DNA of 64,000 nucleotides from Taudactylus pleione (GCA_031769625.1 JAUIMM010000534.1:10742001-10806000); one strand, 5' to 3'; shown: positions 21,699 to 32,828, counted from the stretch's first letter. Program-made: numbers and translations. Notes: generated from the letters alone by a model not told the origin.

Positions 21699-22691
21699 TT
21701 TGAGAACTAAGAAGTCTGGTATGTTTTTTTCGTTTCTGTTTATAATGACATTGGTACTGTATTGAATAAATCTTGGAATATTGAAGTCACCTCACATCCT
21801 TGCTGTGGATTTCTACATGATTTTAAAGATACCCTGATATGATGAAAATGTGCACAACTTTTGTGAGTGTGGTACGCTGATTAAAGATACCTTTATGCAT
21901 ATCACTCTACTTTCAGCAGAGTGAGTGGGGTAGGCCCCTTTGAATATATATTTCCTCACAGTGTGGGGTGATCCAAATATTTTTAGACACACAAGACCTT
22001 GTTTATAGGGGTATATCCCTTTATATCACACCCTTTTCCTGTATCACATGGTTGGTGATGTGGAATAGGAAATTATACACTTTATAAACAATACTACACA
22101 TGTTAATTTCTCCTTTTTTATGTTTTTATGTATACCCATATATTGGGAGAGACCTGATAAGCCTCTGAGAATTTAGAAGCACTAAAGGATCCAAAAGATT
22201 ACACCTTGATCATCTTTCCTACTGGAAGTGTACTTCATCCAAAATACATAAAAACTAAAGAGCGCCTTCATCTGAGCTCCATCTATATCTTTTACTGTCT
22301 TTATTGGTGGGGTGTTGGTGACACCCAGGTGCTCGTGGAGGAGGGCAGTATGTAAGTGCACGGAAACTCATGTTATCTTTGTTTTTTATATAAAATTACA
22401 CTGGGCGGGTCTCATACAAAAATATAAAAAAATTGTCACATTGGTAGTGTCACATTTGTAGTGTCACATTGGTAGTGTGTAATTACACTAGATCATTCTT
22501 CCCTATGTTGTCGTATAAGGGAAAAATATGTCAAAATAGAAATATGCTTGTTTCCTTTTATCAATTTGATTAGTTTAATTGCAGTTTATCTTTTCCCAAG
22601 ACATATCATGTAACTCCAGCATTGAAAAAAACATCAGTATTATAAAGCAGATAAATATCTCTGAATCTTTAAATTAATATCTTTATACAGT
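21699..22691. other. Unassigned non-genic stretch
   Basis: AT-rich sequence without a recognisable gene. It contains phrases such as TTGGAATATTGAAGTCACC and a short triplicated TTGGTAGTGTCACATT/TTGTAGTGTCACATT at 22440-22475. It could be an old retroelement end, but nothing decisive is seen. Confidence 0.4.
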
Positions 22692-22699
22692 ATATATAT

Positions 22700-24196
22700 T
22701 AGGGGTGTGCACCAGCCACTTTTCGTGTTTTGGTTTTGGATCTTTCTTCGTGTTTTGGATCTGGATTGATTTTGCCAAAACCACCCTTCGGTGTTTTGGG
22801 TTCTGGGTTTTGTGTTTTGGATCTGTATTTTTTTTAAAAAAAACATAAAAACAGCTAAAATCACAGAATGTGTTGATTTTTCTGCTCCTATGCTATTATT
22901 AACCTCAAAAACCTTAATTTCCACTCATTTCCAATCTATTCTGAACACCTCACACCTCACAATAGTGTTTTTATGTCCAAAAGGTTGCACCGAGGTAGAT
23001 GGATGACTATGCTAAGCGACACGAGTGGGCGGCACAAACACGTGGCCCATCTAGGAGTGACACTACAGTGGCAGACAGGATGGCAGTTTCAAAAACTAGG
23101 CCCCAAACAGTACATAATGCAAAGGAAAAAAAGAGGTGCAAGATGGAATTGTCCTTGGGCCCTCCCACCCACCCGTATGTTGTATAAACAGGACATGCAC
23201 ACTTTAACAAACCAATCATTTCAGCGCCAGGGTCTGCCACATGACTGTGGCTGAAATGATTGGTTCGTTTGGGCCCCCACAAAACAAGCTGGCAATTAAT
23301 GTGTCCCTGCACAAACTGGCTCTACGGAGGCAAGATGTCGTCCTCATCCTCCTCATCCACCAATTCCTCACTCTCTTCAGTGTTGTGTACATCCTCATCC
23401 TCACAGAGTATTAACTCGTCCCCGCTGGAATCCACCACCACAGGTCAATCTGTACTTTCTGGAGGCTGGTCTCCCTGGAAGAGTTGATAATTAATTTTTA
23501 TGAACATCATCTTCTCCACATTTTGTGGAAGCAACCTCCTACGCCTTTCGCTGACAAGGTTCCCGGCTGCACTAAACACTCTTTCGGAGTACACACTGGA
23601 GGGGGGGCAACTCAGGTAAAATGGAGGCAGTTTGTACAGGGGCCTCCAAATTGCCTCTTTTTCCTGCCAGTACAGGTACAGACTGTCTGACATGCCTACT
23701 TGGATGCTGTCACCGATGTAATCCTCCACCATTCTGTCAATGGTGACAGTATCATATGCAGTGACAGTAGACATGTCAGAAATTGTTGCCAGGTCCTTCA
23801 GTCTGGACCAGATGTCCAAACTTGGTCCTGCCTGCCCTGCATCACCACCAGCGGGTTGCTTAGGATACCTAAGTTTTTTCCTGGCAGCCCCAGTTGCGGG
23901 AGAAAATGAAGAAGGAGCTGTTGACGTGTCACGTTCTGCTTCAGCTGACAGTGTTTTCACCAGCAGGTCTTTGCACCTCTGCAGGCTTGTGTCAGCCGGA
24001 AAGAGAGACACCTTATACCTTATAGTACCTTATATAGAATCCAAAACCCGCGAGACCCGGAAGGCGGGATGATGACATTTTGCCTCGATTTCAGATCCGA
24101 GTCAGGCGGGAAAAGTCGAGCCTGACTCGGATCGGCCTCGGATCGGGGGGGCTCGGGGGGGTTCGGATTTCAGAAATTCAAACCTGCTCACCCCTA
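22700..24196 (-). mobile_element. Internal-deletion derivative of the hAT element
   Basis: The same TAGGGGTG ends as the 11291-16511 element, flanked by ATATATAT at 22692-22699 and 24197-24204. It is colinear with the left 1.3 kb of the full element and with its last about 160 bp. The join lies at about 24012-24030, where a sequence matching about 12585 meets one matching about 16350, and roughly 3.76 kb is missing. The tandem array, the transposase N-terminus and most of the catalytic domain are lost. It is non-autonomous and was mobilised in trans if at all. Confidence 0.94.
23445..24011 (-). pseudogene. hAT transposase C-terminal remnant
   Basis: About 188 residues matching the C-terminus of the transposase at 11898-13505: CPPSSVYSERVFSAAGNL and RRRLLPQNVEKMMFIKIN are present with few substitutions. 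A new in-frame stop after QPPESTD removes the acidic tail. The first two catalytic aspartates are missing with the deletion, so no transposase activity is possible. Confidence 0.93.
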
Positions 24197-24205
24197 ATAT
24201 ATATA

Positions 24206-25857
24206 CAGTCAGGTGCATAAATATTGGGACATTGACAGAATTTTCATATTTTGGCCTCTATTCACTACCACGATGGCTTTGAAATGAAACAGGCAAGATG
24301 TGCTTTAACTGCAGACTTTCATATTTAATTTGAGGGTAATTACATCCAAATCAGGTGAATGGTGTAGGAATTACAACGGTTTCTATATGTGCCTCCCACT
24401 TTTTAAGGGGCCAAAAGTAATGGGACTATCAACTCAAAAGCTATTTCATGGACAGGTGTGGGCTATTCCCTCTTTATTTCATTATCAATTAATCAGGTAA
24501 AAGGTCTGGAGTTGATTCTAGGTGTGACATTTGCATTTGAAATCAGTTGCTGTCGACTCTCAATGTGAGATCCAAAGAGCTGTCACTATCAGTGAAGCAA
24601 GCCATCATTAGGCTGAAAAATCAAAACAAACCCATCAGAGAGATAGCAAAAACATTAGGTGTGGCCAAATCAACTGTTTGGAACATTCTTAAAAAGAAAG
24701 AACGCATCGGAGAGCTCAGAAACACCAAAAGACCCGGAAGACCACGGAAAACAACTGTGGTGGATGACAGAAGAATTATTTCCCTGGTGAAGAAAAACCC
24801 CTTCACAACAGTTGGCCAAATCAAGAACACTCTCCAGGAGGTAGGTGTATATGTGTCAAAGTCAACAATCAAGAGAAGACTTCACAAGAGTGAATATAGA
24901 GGGTTCACCACAAGATGTAATCCATTGGTGATCCTCAAAAACAGGAAGACCAGATTAGAGTTTGCCAAACAACATCTAAAAAAGCCATTACAGTTCTGGA
25001 ACAACATCCTATGGACAGATGAGACAAAGATCAACTTGTACCAGAGTGATGGTAAGAGAAGCGTATGGAGAAGGAAAGGAACTGCTCATGATCCAAAACA
25101 TACCACCTCATCAGTGAAGCATGGTGGTGGTAGTGTCCTGGCGTGGGCATGTATGGCTGCCAATGAAACTGGTTCCCTTGTATTTATTGATGATGTGACT
25201 GCTGACGAAAGCAGCAGAATGAATTCTGAAGTGTTTTGAGGCAATATTATATGCTCATATTCAGTCAAATGCTTCAGAACTCATTGGACAACTCTTCACA
25301 GTGCAGATGGACAATAACCCGAAGCATACTGCAAAAGCAACAAATGAGTTTTTTAAGGCTAAAAAGTGGAATGTTATGCAATGGCCAAGTCAATCCCCTG
25401 ACCTGAATCCAATTGAGCATGCATTTCACTTGATGAAGACAAAACTGAAGGGAAAATGCCCCAAGAACAAGCAGGAACTGAAGACATTTGCAGTAGAGGC
25501 CTGGCAGAGCATCACCAGGGATGAAACCCAGTGTCTGGTGATGTCTATGCGTTCCAGACTTCAGGCTGTAATTGCCTGCAAAGGATTTGCAACAAAGTAT
25601 TAAAAAGTGAAAGTTTAATTTAGGATTGTTTAGTTTGTCCCATTACTTTTGGCCCCTTAAAAAGTGGGAGGCACATATAGAAACCGTTGTAATTCCTACA
25701 TCGTTCACCTCATTTGGATGTAATTACCCTCAAATTAAATCTGAAAGTCTGCAGTTAAAGCACATCTTGTTTGTTTAATTTCAAAGCCATTCTGGTGGTG
25801 AATAGAGGCCAAACTATGAAAATTCTGTCAATGTCCCAATATTTATGCACTTGACTG
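24206..25857 (+). mobile_element. Tc1-like transposon
   Basis: The ends read CAGTCAGGTGCATAAATATT on the left and, inverted on the right, CAGTCAAGTGCATAAATATT. The inverted repeats are about 215 bp long (to about 24422 and from about 25640) and include TTTTTAAGGGGCCAAAAGTA. A TA flanks each side. Length 1652 bp is normal for Tc1. It landed in the AT microsatellite directly beside the 8-bp duplication of the hAT derivative. Confidence 0.96.
24547..25603 (+). pseudogene. Tc1 transposase, one frameshift
   Basis: This DD34E transposase cuts and pastes the element at TA. The N-terminal paired-like DNA-binding domain is seen in SVKQAIIRLKNQNKPIREIA and VAKSTVWNILKKKE, with the GRPR hinge (KRPGRPRKTT) between the two helix-turn-helix parts. 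Catalytic residues: first D in WTDETKINLY, second D in QMDNNPKHTAK, E in SPDLNPIEHAFHLMKTKLKG. A glycine-rich box HGGGSVLAWACMA is present. One missing base near 25240 (a G in the GAGGCAAT stretch) makes TGA after SEVF and separates the first aspartate from the other two residues. No ATG is seen at the family's usual start, where the codon reads GTG. Otherwise length and motifs are complete, so the copy is young but dead. Confidence 0.95.
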
Positions 25858-25901
<44 letters not shown>

Positions 25902-25915
25902 TATAATTTGCTTAG
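25858..25915. repeat. TA microsatellite
   Basis: A TATATA run followed by ACACATATACACATATA. It is continuous in type with the AT-rich flank left of the Tc1 element, so the Tc1 and hAT derivative probably share an AT-repeat landing site. Confidence 0.9.
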
Positions 25916-26145
25916 TCCCTTTGACTAGAACGCTCTTTGAATTTCAATATCTCAAAGACTAATTAAGATATTCATGTGAGCCTTTTGCAATGGATTTCAG
26001 TCAGCATTAAATTACAGAATTTGGAATAAAACTGTATAAAATGTGATGAAAACATAAGAGTTATGGTAGACTTACCATTGATAACTCTTTTTCTTTGAAG
26101 TCCATAGGGTCCACAGGGATACCATGGGGATAATGTAGTTGGAGT

Positions 26146-26260
26146 GATCCAGGCACTAAACAGTTAAACTTTTAGCTCCCAGAATGCCTCTGGTCCTCCT
26201 CCACATATACCCTGCTCCGGCCACAGGCATTCAGTTGTGTAAACAAACCCAAGGCAGGAG
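26146..26260. repeat. DIRS inverted terminal repeat (left)
   Basis: Pairs inverted with 30588-30699. The shared blocks are GATCCAGGCAC, AAACAGTTAA, CCTCTGGTCCTC and GGCCACAGGCATTCAGTTGT. The extra 90 bp to its left (26056-26145) has no partner at the right end but pairs with the internal complementary region. Confidence 0.9.
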
Positions 26261-26364
26261 AAGGAAAAGAGAAGGAAGAACAATCATACATCAGAAACAC
26301 TCTCAGAAATTGAAGCAATCCGTGTCTGAAAGAAAAATTACCCAATGAAGTGAGGCGCGTCAGG

Positions 26365-26482
26365 GTGGCTGCCCTGTGGACCCTATGGACTTTGAAGAAA
26401 AAGAGTTATCAATGGTAAGTCTACCATAACTCTTATTTTCTTCTTCAGGGTTCATAGGGATCCACAGGGATACCATGGGGAT
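26365..26482. repeat. DIRS internal complementary region
   Basis: CTATGGACTTTGAAGAAAAA and GAGTTATCAATGGTAAGTCT are the reverse complement of 26063-26118. Next to it GGGATCCACAGGGATACCAT repeats the direct motif seen at about 26108. In DIRS elements this region templates completion of the circular intermediate. Confidence 0.85.
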
Positions 26483-26536
26483 GTCCTAAAGCAGTTCCCC
26501 TAAGGGTGGGGGATGCTTCTGAGCAGAAAGGAGAAC

Positions 26537-27152
26537 TTATCGCCCAAAGGAAGCATCCTGAGAGGCAAAAGTATCAAAGGCGTAAAACCTAAGAAAAGTG
26601 TGGACAGAAGACCACATGGCTGCCTTGCATAATTGCTCTGCAGAGGCACCACGACTAAACGCCCACGATGGCCTCACAGACCGGGTAGAATGTGCTGACG
26701 CCGTTTTCGGGACAGGGAGATCAGCCTGTGTGTATACCTGAGCGATAGTCACACGTAACCATCGATCCAGAGTCTATTTGTTAGCTGGCCATCCTAGTTT
26801 GTGAAAACCAAATAGCACATAAAGAGCATCTGTTTTTCTAACCGAGATCGTACCCTCCACATAAATACGTAGAGCACAAACCACATCCAGGGAGGCTTCA
26901 CTTACATAAAGGTCTGAAGACTGAAAAGCTGGAACCACAATCTCTTCATTCACATGAAAACGGGACACTGCCTTAGGAAGGTAACCCTCCCTTGTGCAGA
27001 GAACAGCTCTATCCTGGTGAAAAATCAATATGAGGAGCGACAAGAGAGCGCTGCCAAATCAGAGACTCTGCGTGCAGAAGAGATAGCGAGGAGAAAAAGT
27101 GTCTTCACTGTCAACCATTTGAAATCTACAGTCCAGAGGTCCAAATGGGGTG
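26537..27152 (-). pseudogene. DIRS tyrosine recombinase, one premature stop
   Basis: This enzyme integrates the circular DNA copy by tyrosine recombination. Motifs in order: a segment read as LDLWTVDFKWLTVKTLFLLA and SARRVSDLAALS (near 27060-27150, first catalytic arginine region), REGYLPKAVSRFHVNEEIVV, SLDVVCALRIYVEGT and RKTDALYVLF. After the stop come RPSWAFSRGASAEQLCKAAM and WSSVHTFLRFYAFDTF. HSTR provides the H-x2-R pair and RFYAFD the likely nucleophilic tyrosine. A single TAG at 26774-26776 interrupts an otherwise continuous frame, and the residues on both sides are in register. The 5' end is cut by a fold-back insertion at about 27156. Confidence 0.9.
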
Positions 27153-27155
27153 CCT

Positions 27156-27378
27156 CACCCTAAATCCCCCCAGGAGCCCTAAACCTAACCCTCCCCCCCG
27201 TTGCTGCCCATGCCCAGCTTACCTTTGTTCGGTATGCCGGGCGTCGGTCTTCTGGCGTCTGGTTAATGACAGGTGTCGAGTTTTTGACGCCTGTCATTAG
27301 TACCACTCTGGGATTAAAAAGTCTGGAAGCTGGCGGTCGGCATTTAGACAGTTGGCTTCCAAACTACATCCCCTATGT
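27156..27378. mobile_element. Fold-back element inserted in the DIRS element
   Basis: This stretch interrupts DIRS coding similarity. It begins with CCCTAAACCTAACCCTCCCC, an inverted TTAGGG-like core, and ends with arms such as TGACAGGTGTCGAGTTTTTG followed by ACGCCTGTCATTA, and GGAAGCTGGCGGTCGGCAT with CAGTTGGCTTCC. The limits are approximate and no target duplication was resolved. Confidence 0.6.
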
Positions 27379-27399
27379 CTGGTTGGCCCCATTTGTTCA

Positions 27400-28200
27400 C
27401 TAGGAGTTGAAAAACCCCGGATGGAGAGTCCACTCACTGGCGTGTATGTCCTGATGACTTAGGAAGTCCACTTTCCAATCGAGAACCCCCAGGATGAATA
27501 TTGTAGAGATAGGCAGAAGATGACGTTCTGCCCAAACCAGAATGTTTATTACTTCCCTCATGGCTGCATGACTTTGCACGCCTCCCTGATGATTGAGATA
27601 GGCTACCATAGTCTCGTTATTCGACTGGATCTGAACCGGCTTGTATACTTGAGTGCTTTGTATACTGCTTGAAGCTACAGAATGTTTATGGGCAGATTAC
27701 TTTCCTGATTTGTCCATCTTCCCTGAAAAGTGTGATGACCTGTCACTGCCCGCCATCAGCGAAAACTGGCGTCCGTGGTGAGAAGCACCCAATTTGGAAT
27801 CCAGAATGGGCGACCTTTGTCCAGATGATCTTTTTGTAGCCACAAGGAAGACGAACCTCCGGACTGAGAAGGATCCTCTGGGACTTTATTAGAGGATACT
27901 GTCCGTTCCACCGGGAGAGAATCAATTTCTGCAGAGGCCTGGAGTGGAACTGAGCATATCTCACCATGTCGAAGGTGGATACCATTCAATTTCTGAACCA
28001 AAAACAGATTGGAATAATAACCCCTTCCTTGTTGACCCACAGGAACCGGGATTATCATCCCCAGCCTGCAGGAGGGAGCAAATAGCCTCCTGGAGAGCCA
28101 AAGCCTTGAGAGAATCTGATGGGAGAGTTATGCAAAAAAACTTCTTGGGAGGATGCCTCCGGAAAGTGAGGGCATATCCATGAGAAACCACTTCTCGGAC
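27400..28200 (-). pseudogene. DIRS reverse transcriptase/RNase H remnants, palm deleted
   Basis: The N-terminal reverse-transcriptase segment is seen as GYALTFRRHPPKKFFCITLP and SLKALALQEAICSLLQAG, then VGQQGRGYYSNLFLVQKLNG. Directly after this the reading jumps to the connection region (GEICSVPLQAS, with RYAQFHSRPLQKLIL in another frame) and TTDAS of RNase H. The fingers-palm core with the YADD box is therefore absent. The RNase H end reads NNETMVAYLNHQGGVQS and DFLSHQDIHASEWTLHPGFF. The usual DN before the T-x-x-A-Y-x-N block reads NN, so a catalytic aspartate is lost. Frameshifts separate the pieces. No methyltransferase domain is visible. Confidence 0.85.
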
Positions 28201-28468
28201 CCAGGCATCTGTTGTTGTTTGATGTCAGTAGTTCGCAAACAGGAGCAGTCAGCCCCCCACCCTGGGCTCCCCAAGGAGGAGGCCCGCCATATCAGGCAGG
28301 GGGTTTGTCGTCCAGCTTAGAAGCTGGACGTCTGGCCGACCAGGACCTCTTAATTTTCTGCTTGGTTGTCTAGCAAGAACTAGAACATCTCGAGGAAGAC
28401 TGTCCTTTTGCTCGTCCCTGAGGGTGAAAGGTTCGAAAAGAAGACTGCCTAGACTTCAACGTAGCTGG

Positions 28469-29676
28469 TTATGGCAGACCTGCAGATTTTGAAGCTACCA
28501 GAGTAGCTATTATCTTATCTAACTCTGCTCCAAAAAGTATATTCCCCCAAAAATTTAAGGATTCCAGAGCCTTCTTTGACCCTGTATCTGCTTTCCTGGA
28601 CCTCAACCAAAGGACTCTATGAGCCACAACTGAGACTACCGATGCCTTAGAAGCTAGGAGCCCAGCATCTATTGCAGCTTCTCCCAAATAGGAGGCCGCT
28701 TCCTGTATGTGGGAGAAATATGTTAGCTGTTCTCTGGTAGCATTTGGTAGAGTTTCTTCCAATGCCCCCACCCATTTTTCAACAGCCTTGGCGACCCAAG
28801 CCCCAGCCATAGCTGGTCGAGTAACAGCTCCAGATGATGAAAACACTGCCTTAAGACGTGTTTCAATTTTCTATCTGTAGAATCTTTAAGAGAAGACGCC
28901 GATGGAATAGGCAACATAGCATTCCTGACTAAATGTGTCACATGAGCATCCACAGTAGGAGGGATTTCCCACTTATTACATTCAGAACCTGGTAAAGGAT
29001 ACAACGATGCTAATCTTTTCATAACATGGTACCGTCTATCCGGGTTACACCATGCCTCTTCCATAAACTCAGTGAGCTGCTCAGATTTATTAAACTCAGG
29101 TTTTACCACCTTCTGGTATTTAAATACTGGAGACTTCTTTCTAGGAGCTGGTTCATCATCCTGTATATTTAGGATTGATTTAACCACCCTCACTAAGGAA
29201 GGAACTTCCTCTGTAGAAGGTCGGGCCTCCTCTTCTGAACTAGACCCTGAAGAAGAATCCAACTTATCATCTGATTCCTCTGAAAATGCATCTGAATCTA
29301 CATGCTGAGCAGACTGATAAAAAGATAACCTCCGCATAGGCACCTTAGTGAATACCGGTCTGTTTGCAACAGCTGACTGAGCCATACTCTGACTTGAGTG
29401 GGCATAAACAGCCACCCAGGAAGGATGTATAGGAGGGGCAAATATAGCATGCTGTGGGTATCCCATTAAAGGAGGCAGTGTGGGCGTAGCCAGATGATCC
29501 ACTAGCTGCGCCATCTGTACAGAGGCTGGTAGACTGGACTGGTGAGGTGGTTCTTTATAACAGACAGCACACAAACCATCCTTAATAAAGTCCTGAGAGG
29601 ACAACCCCAACAAACAGGATTTACATGAAACCAGCACAGGGGCCGCCACCTCCTGTTTCCCTTCACTTTTTGACAT
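28469..29676 (-). pseudogene. DIRS Gag-like protein, frameshifted
   Basis: Chosen start: ATG at 29676 (MSKSEGKQEVAAPVLVS). An N-terminal C-x2-C pair (CKSC) and a second (CAVC) could form a small zinc site. A serine/acidic stretch follows (SEESDDKLDSSSGSSSEEEA). The conserved DIRS Gag block reads EIPPTVDAHVTHLVRNAMLP and SLKDSTDRKLKHVLR. A frameshift near 28850 then moves the reading to AVTRPAMAGAWVAKAV, AAIDAGLLASKASVVSVVA, RVLWLRSRKADTGSKKALES and GNILFGAELDKIIAT. The family match is by these blocks. The protein would form the particle core. Confidence 0.85.
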
Positions 29677-30587
29677 AGCAGTTATAAAGGTAACAATGCA
29701 ATGTAATGTAATGTGACAGCCTTCACAAATAACAAGTAAATGTGCAGTACAGAGAAAAAAAACCCACACACCTGCAACAGAGGGATGAGGAGAAAAACAG
29801 TGCTAGAAATAACTGACAGTCAGAAATAAAAGGCAGTATCACCCAGCAGCCAGCAAGCAGTCACATACAATGCATATGCAATTTAGTTGCAATGGGCTCT
29901 GAATCAACTACTCAAAACACGAGAGTTCGTAGGATATAGAGCACTATATACCTGATCCAAGGGAGAGGAATACAGGGAGACTGACCCAAAAACTCCTGAG
30001 ATCAAACCGCTTCAGCAGAGCACCGATAGAGACTGTAAGTGTATCATATGCATGAGAAGGATAGGAGGAGCGACCCAAACGCAGGAAACTTTTGATGGAT
30101 CTGCGTCTGGGTCGGGGAGGAGCTGCCGGGGAGAGCCTACCTCCCCTAAGCTGCATAAACTGGCCGGGTACGCTGGCCTCATGATAGCAGAAGCGTCTGC
30201 TGCCGATCACCAGCGTCAGACAATAAGGCCCCGGCGGTCTAGTGAGGACACGGACGCACCGGGCCCTCACTGCAGCAGCTTCCTTTGAGTCTCCTGCGCT
30301 GGAAGCATGGAGTGCCGCGTGCGATTCCCCATAACGAGGAATCGCCTTACATGACATCTCCGTGCGTCCGGTTGCAGTCCGGGCCCCAGCATAGCTGTTA
30401 GCAAGCTCTGCCATGACCCGCCGAAATCACCAGAGACGTTACTGGTATTGCGGCCTGGCGGAGGTAGTGCATGTGTATTAATACAGACGCTCAGCACTGC
30501 TAACTCAAAAACATAGAAATAACATAATACATAAAATAAAAGCTTGGGACTGCCTTAGCAGTCCCCTGTTACAAAGGTGCATCTGAA

Positions 30588-30699
30588 TCCTGCCTCACCA
30601 AACGCACAACTGAATGCCTGTGGCCGGGGGTGGGGTATATATGGAAGAGGACCAGAGGTATCCTGGGAGCTGAAAGCTTAACTGTTTGGTGCCTGGATC
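30588..30699. repeat. DIRS inverted terminal repeat (right)
   Basis: Reverse complement of 26146-26260. The element ends at GGATC (30699), and unrelated host DNA follows. Confidence 0.9.
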
Positions 30700-30729
30700 A
30701 TGGGTGACCGGCGCCGGCTGCTGTTCTCA

Positions 30730-31065
30730 TGCACTACTGGTGGTCTGTGCTCTCAGATGGACCCGGCACCCTTGCCATGTGCGGACACTGTTTATGTTCT
30801 GCCCAGTTAGGCTCCTGATTGGCCGTTTGGCTGCATGACGTAGCTATTACATAATGAGGGAGGGCGCGCGGGCAGCACATTACGTGAGGCTGCTGCCGTA
30901 GGGGGCGCTCTTCTCTCATCTACTTTCTCCATCACGTCAATTCCAGGCTCACAACTCCCAGCCAATCAGCACCGGGTTTGTGTCTCGAAAGCAGCACCTC
31001 TTTTCTCTGCTTTCCACGAGAGCTGCCGGCAGCCGCTGATTGGCGGGAGGCTGGGAGATGGTGAG
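30730..31065. promoter_or_regulatory. CpG-rich, CCAAT-box promoter-like block
   Basis: About 20 CpG in 335 bp, in otherwise CpG-poor surroundings. CCAAT boxes occur in both orientations (GATTGGCCG at about 30817, CAGCCAATCAGC at about 30958, CTGATTGGCGGG at about 31037). CRE-like sites are TGACGTAG and CACGTCAATT, and ACAACTCCCAGCC resembles part of the ZNF143 site. A good donor-like GATGGTGAGG is at about 31058. It sits just outside the DIRS end and upstream of the decayed coiled-coil exons on the plus strand. Promoter function is an inference. Confidence 0.45.
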
Positions 31066-32821
31066 GCGGAGTAACAGTGCATTATCATTTGCATCTATAG
31101 GGGCTCAGCTTGCAATACCCCCTGGAAATGGTCCATTTTGCACTAGAGTCCATGGCCAAATATATCATCGCACTTACAAATTGGCGAAATGTTACAATAA
31201 CAATATCCCCCAAAACCATAAAAGGGCGTGGCTTAGCTGGTTATGTTTCACACACATGTTTTATTACCTGATTCCGTCATATTAACTTATGATTTAGCCA
31301 TTATCTATTGAAGCAATTTCTGGACGTATGTCCTGGATCCAAATTGGCAAAATGTTCGCCACAGGCATACTAGTTAACATATAATAGTGAAAGCCCTGCA
31401 TATTTTGTGATTCTCTTTATACGTTCACAATAGTAACATCCCCCAAGTTTAAAGTAAATCAGCTGGATTACATATAAATCTGCTGATTTATTATTCCTCA
31501 GCAGAGAACACGAGACAAAGACACAGAGATCTTTAGCTAGCATTCAAAATATTGAGGATATTCCTCAACTAGACCCTGTGAAAATATGCTGACTCCAGAA
31601 TTCCCAGCATGATTTAGTATTCCATCACAATGACCCATTGGTTCAGCTGCATGCAACATGTGGATTAGTATTACATAAATGCCTAGGAAATCAAAGTGAC
31701 TTATAGCTGATAATGGAATTAGCACTTCAAAACTATAGTAACCCTGCTACTTTATATCCTTTTCTATTAAAGATATCGTAGTGTGTTCAGAATAAAATAT
31801 TCCACTGTTCACAGACAGCTATAGTCAGGGGCGTTGGAACGATTTATTTTGAGGGGGGCAATATAATTTAATTTTGGCGCCACAGATGGGCTGTGCATTG
31901 AAGTAAGTGCAGTTAGGCCTTTCAGATGCCGGTGGGGATTCAGCCGTGCACAGCAGATCCTCCCTCCTTCCTGGAGGCGCGTTTCACCTGTCGGCTTTCT
32001 CAGCAGGGAGCCGGGTGTCAGACTTGTATGTGGCCTCTTATAGGCTGAATCTGAGCTGATGTCATATGTACACTCCCACCAATCAGACGGGGGAGTGCTT
32101 GTACCACATGAGTAGGCTCCTCCAATGTATTAATATATTTTCATTTATAAGAGTGCCCCCACACAAGAGTCTTCTTCACTATCCTACTACTCAGGATAGT
32201 AGCTGTTTCTCTGTGGTTCATTATATATTACTCCTGGGGTGAACCACCACCCATTTCATATTAGGAATTATTAACCTATTGTCACTCACTTATGTTGGTC
32301 TTCTTATACATCCAGTGCAGAATCTCTCCTTGTTGTTACTTGTTTCCGACTCCTCCCACTTTTTAGTCTATGCTCTTACAAAGATAATTAATATTAGAAC
32401 AACATACAAGTGTTCATCATTCTCTGTATTAAAATACACATAACACACATCCTGCAGAGGATTCATACATGTGCCATAGTCAGATATATGGTATTTGGTT
32501 GGTTCTGTTAGGTAAGCTGGAACTTCATTGGTGTAAGTAACACAAAGAAAAGGAACTGCATTTTCCACTGTTAATACGGTTCTTACTTCTTCACTTTTTT
32601 TATTTTTCGGTGTGAGGTAGTATCATTTACTGTGATATAATACACTTTGATATAGATTTGGTTATTTGAGATTGATTGTATCAGCCACATGTGAATCAGA
32701 TACACTACACTCATTTTTTTTTTTCCTTATTCTGTTGTGATCTACAATTGACAATATGTGCTAGTTGTTGTTATTGCTAATTATTAATATAATATTAATA
32801 AAAGGTATATTTTATATGAAT
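31066..32821. other. Unassigned stretch
   Basis: No gene recognised. CAGGGGCGTTGGAACG at about 31827 looks like a hAT-type left end without a matching right end. A short hairpin ACTATCCTACTACTCAGGAT with its partner TAGTAGC is at about 32180. Otherwise AT-rich. Confidence 0.4.
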
Positions 32822-32828
32822 TGGAAGT

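Larger units (their letters stand above)
26056..30699 (-). mobile_element. DIRS-like tyrosine-recombinase retrotransposon, degenerate
   Basis: Read on the minus strand, the order is inverted terminal repeat, Gag, reverse transcriptase, RNase H, tyrosine recombinase, internal complementary region, terminal repeat: the DIRS layout. The inverted ends are 26146-26260 and 30588-30699 (GATCCAGGCACTAAACAGTT against AACTGTTTGGTGCCTGGATC). An internal complementary region at about 26365-26480 is inverse to the outermost left 60 bp. DIRS elements have no DDE integrase, have split inverted ends instead of LTRs, and leave no target duplication. Stops, frameshifts and a large reverse-transcriptase deletion make this copy inactive. 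Confidence 0.92.

Noticed and set aside
26056..30699. Ty3/Gypsy LTR element or endogenous retrovirus
   Set aside because: Inverted, not direct, terminal repeats and a tyrosine recombinase in place of a DDE integrase; no protease or envelope.
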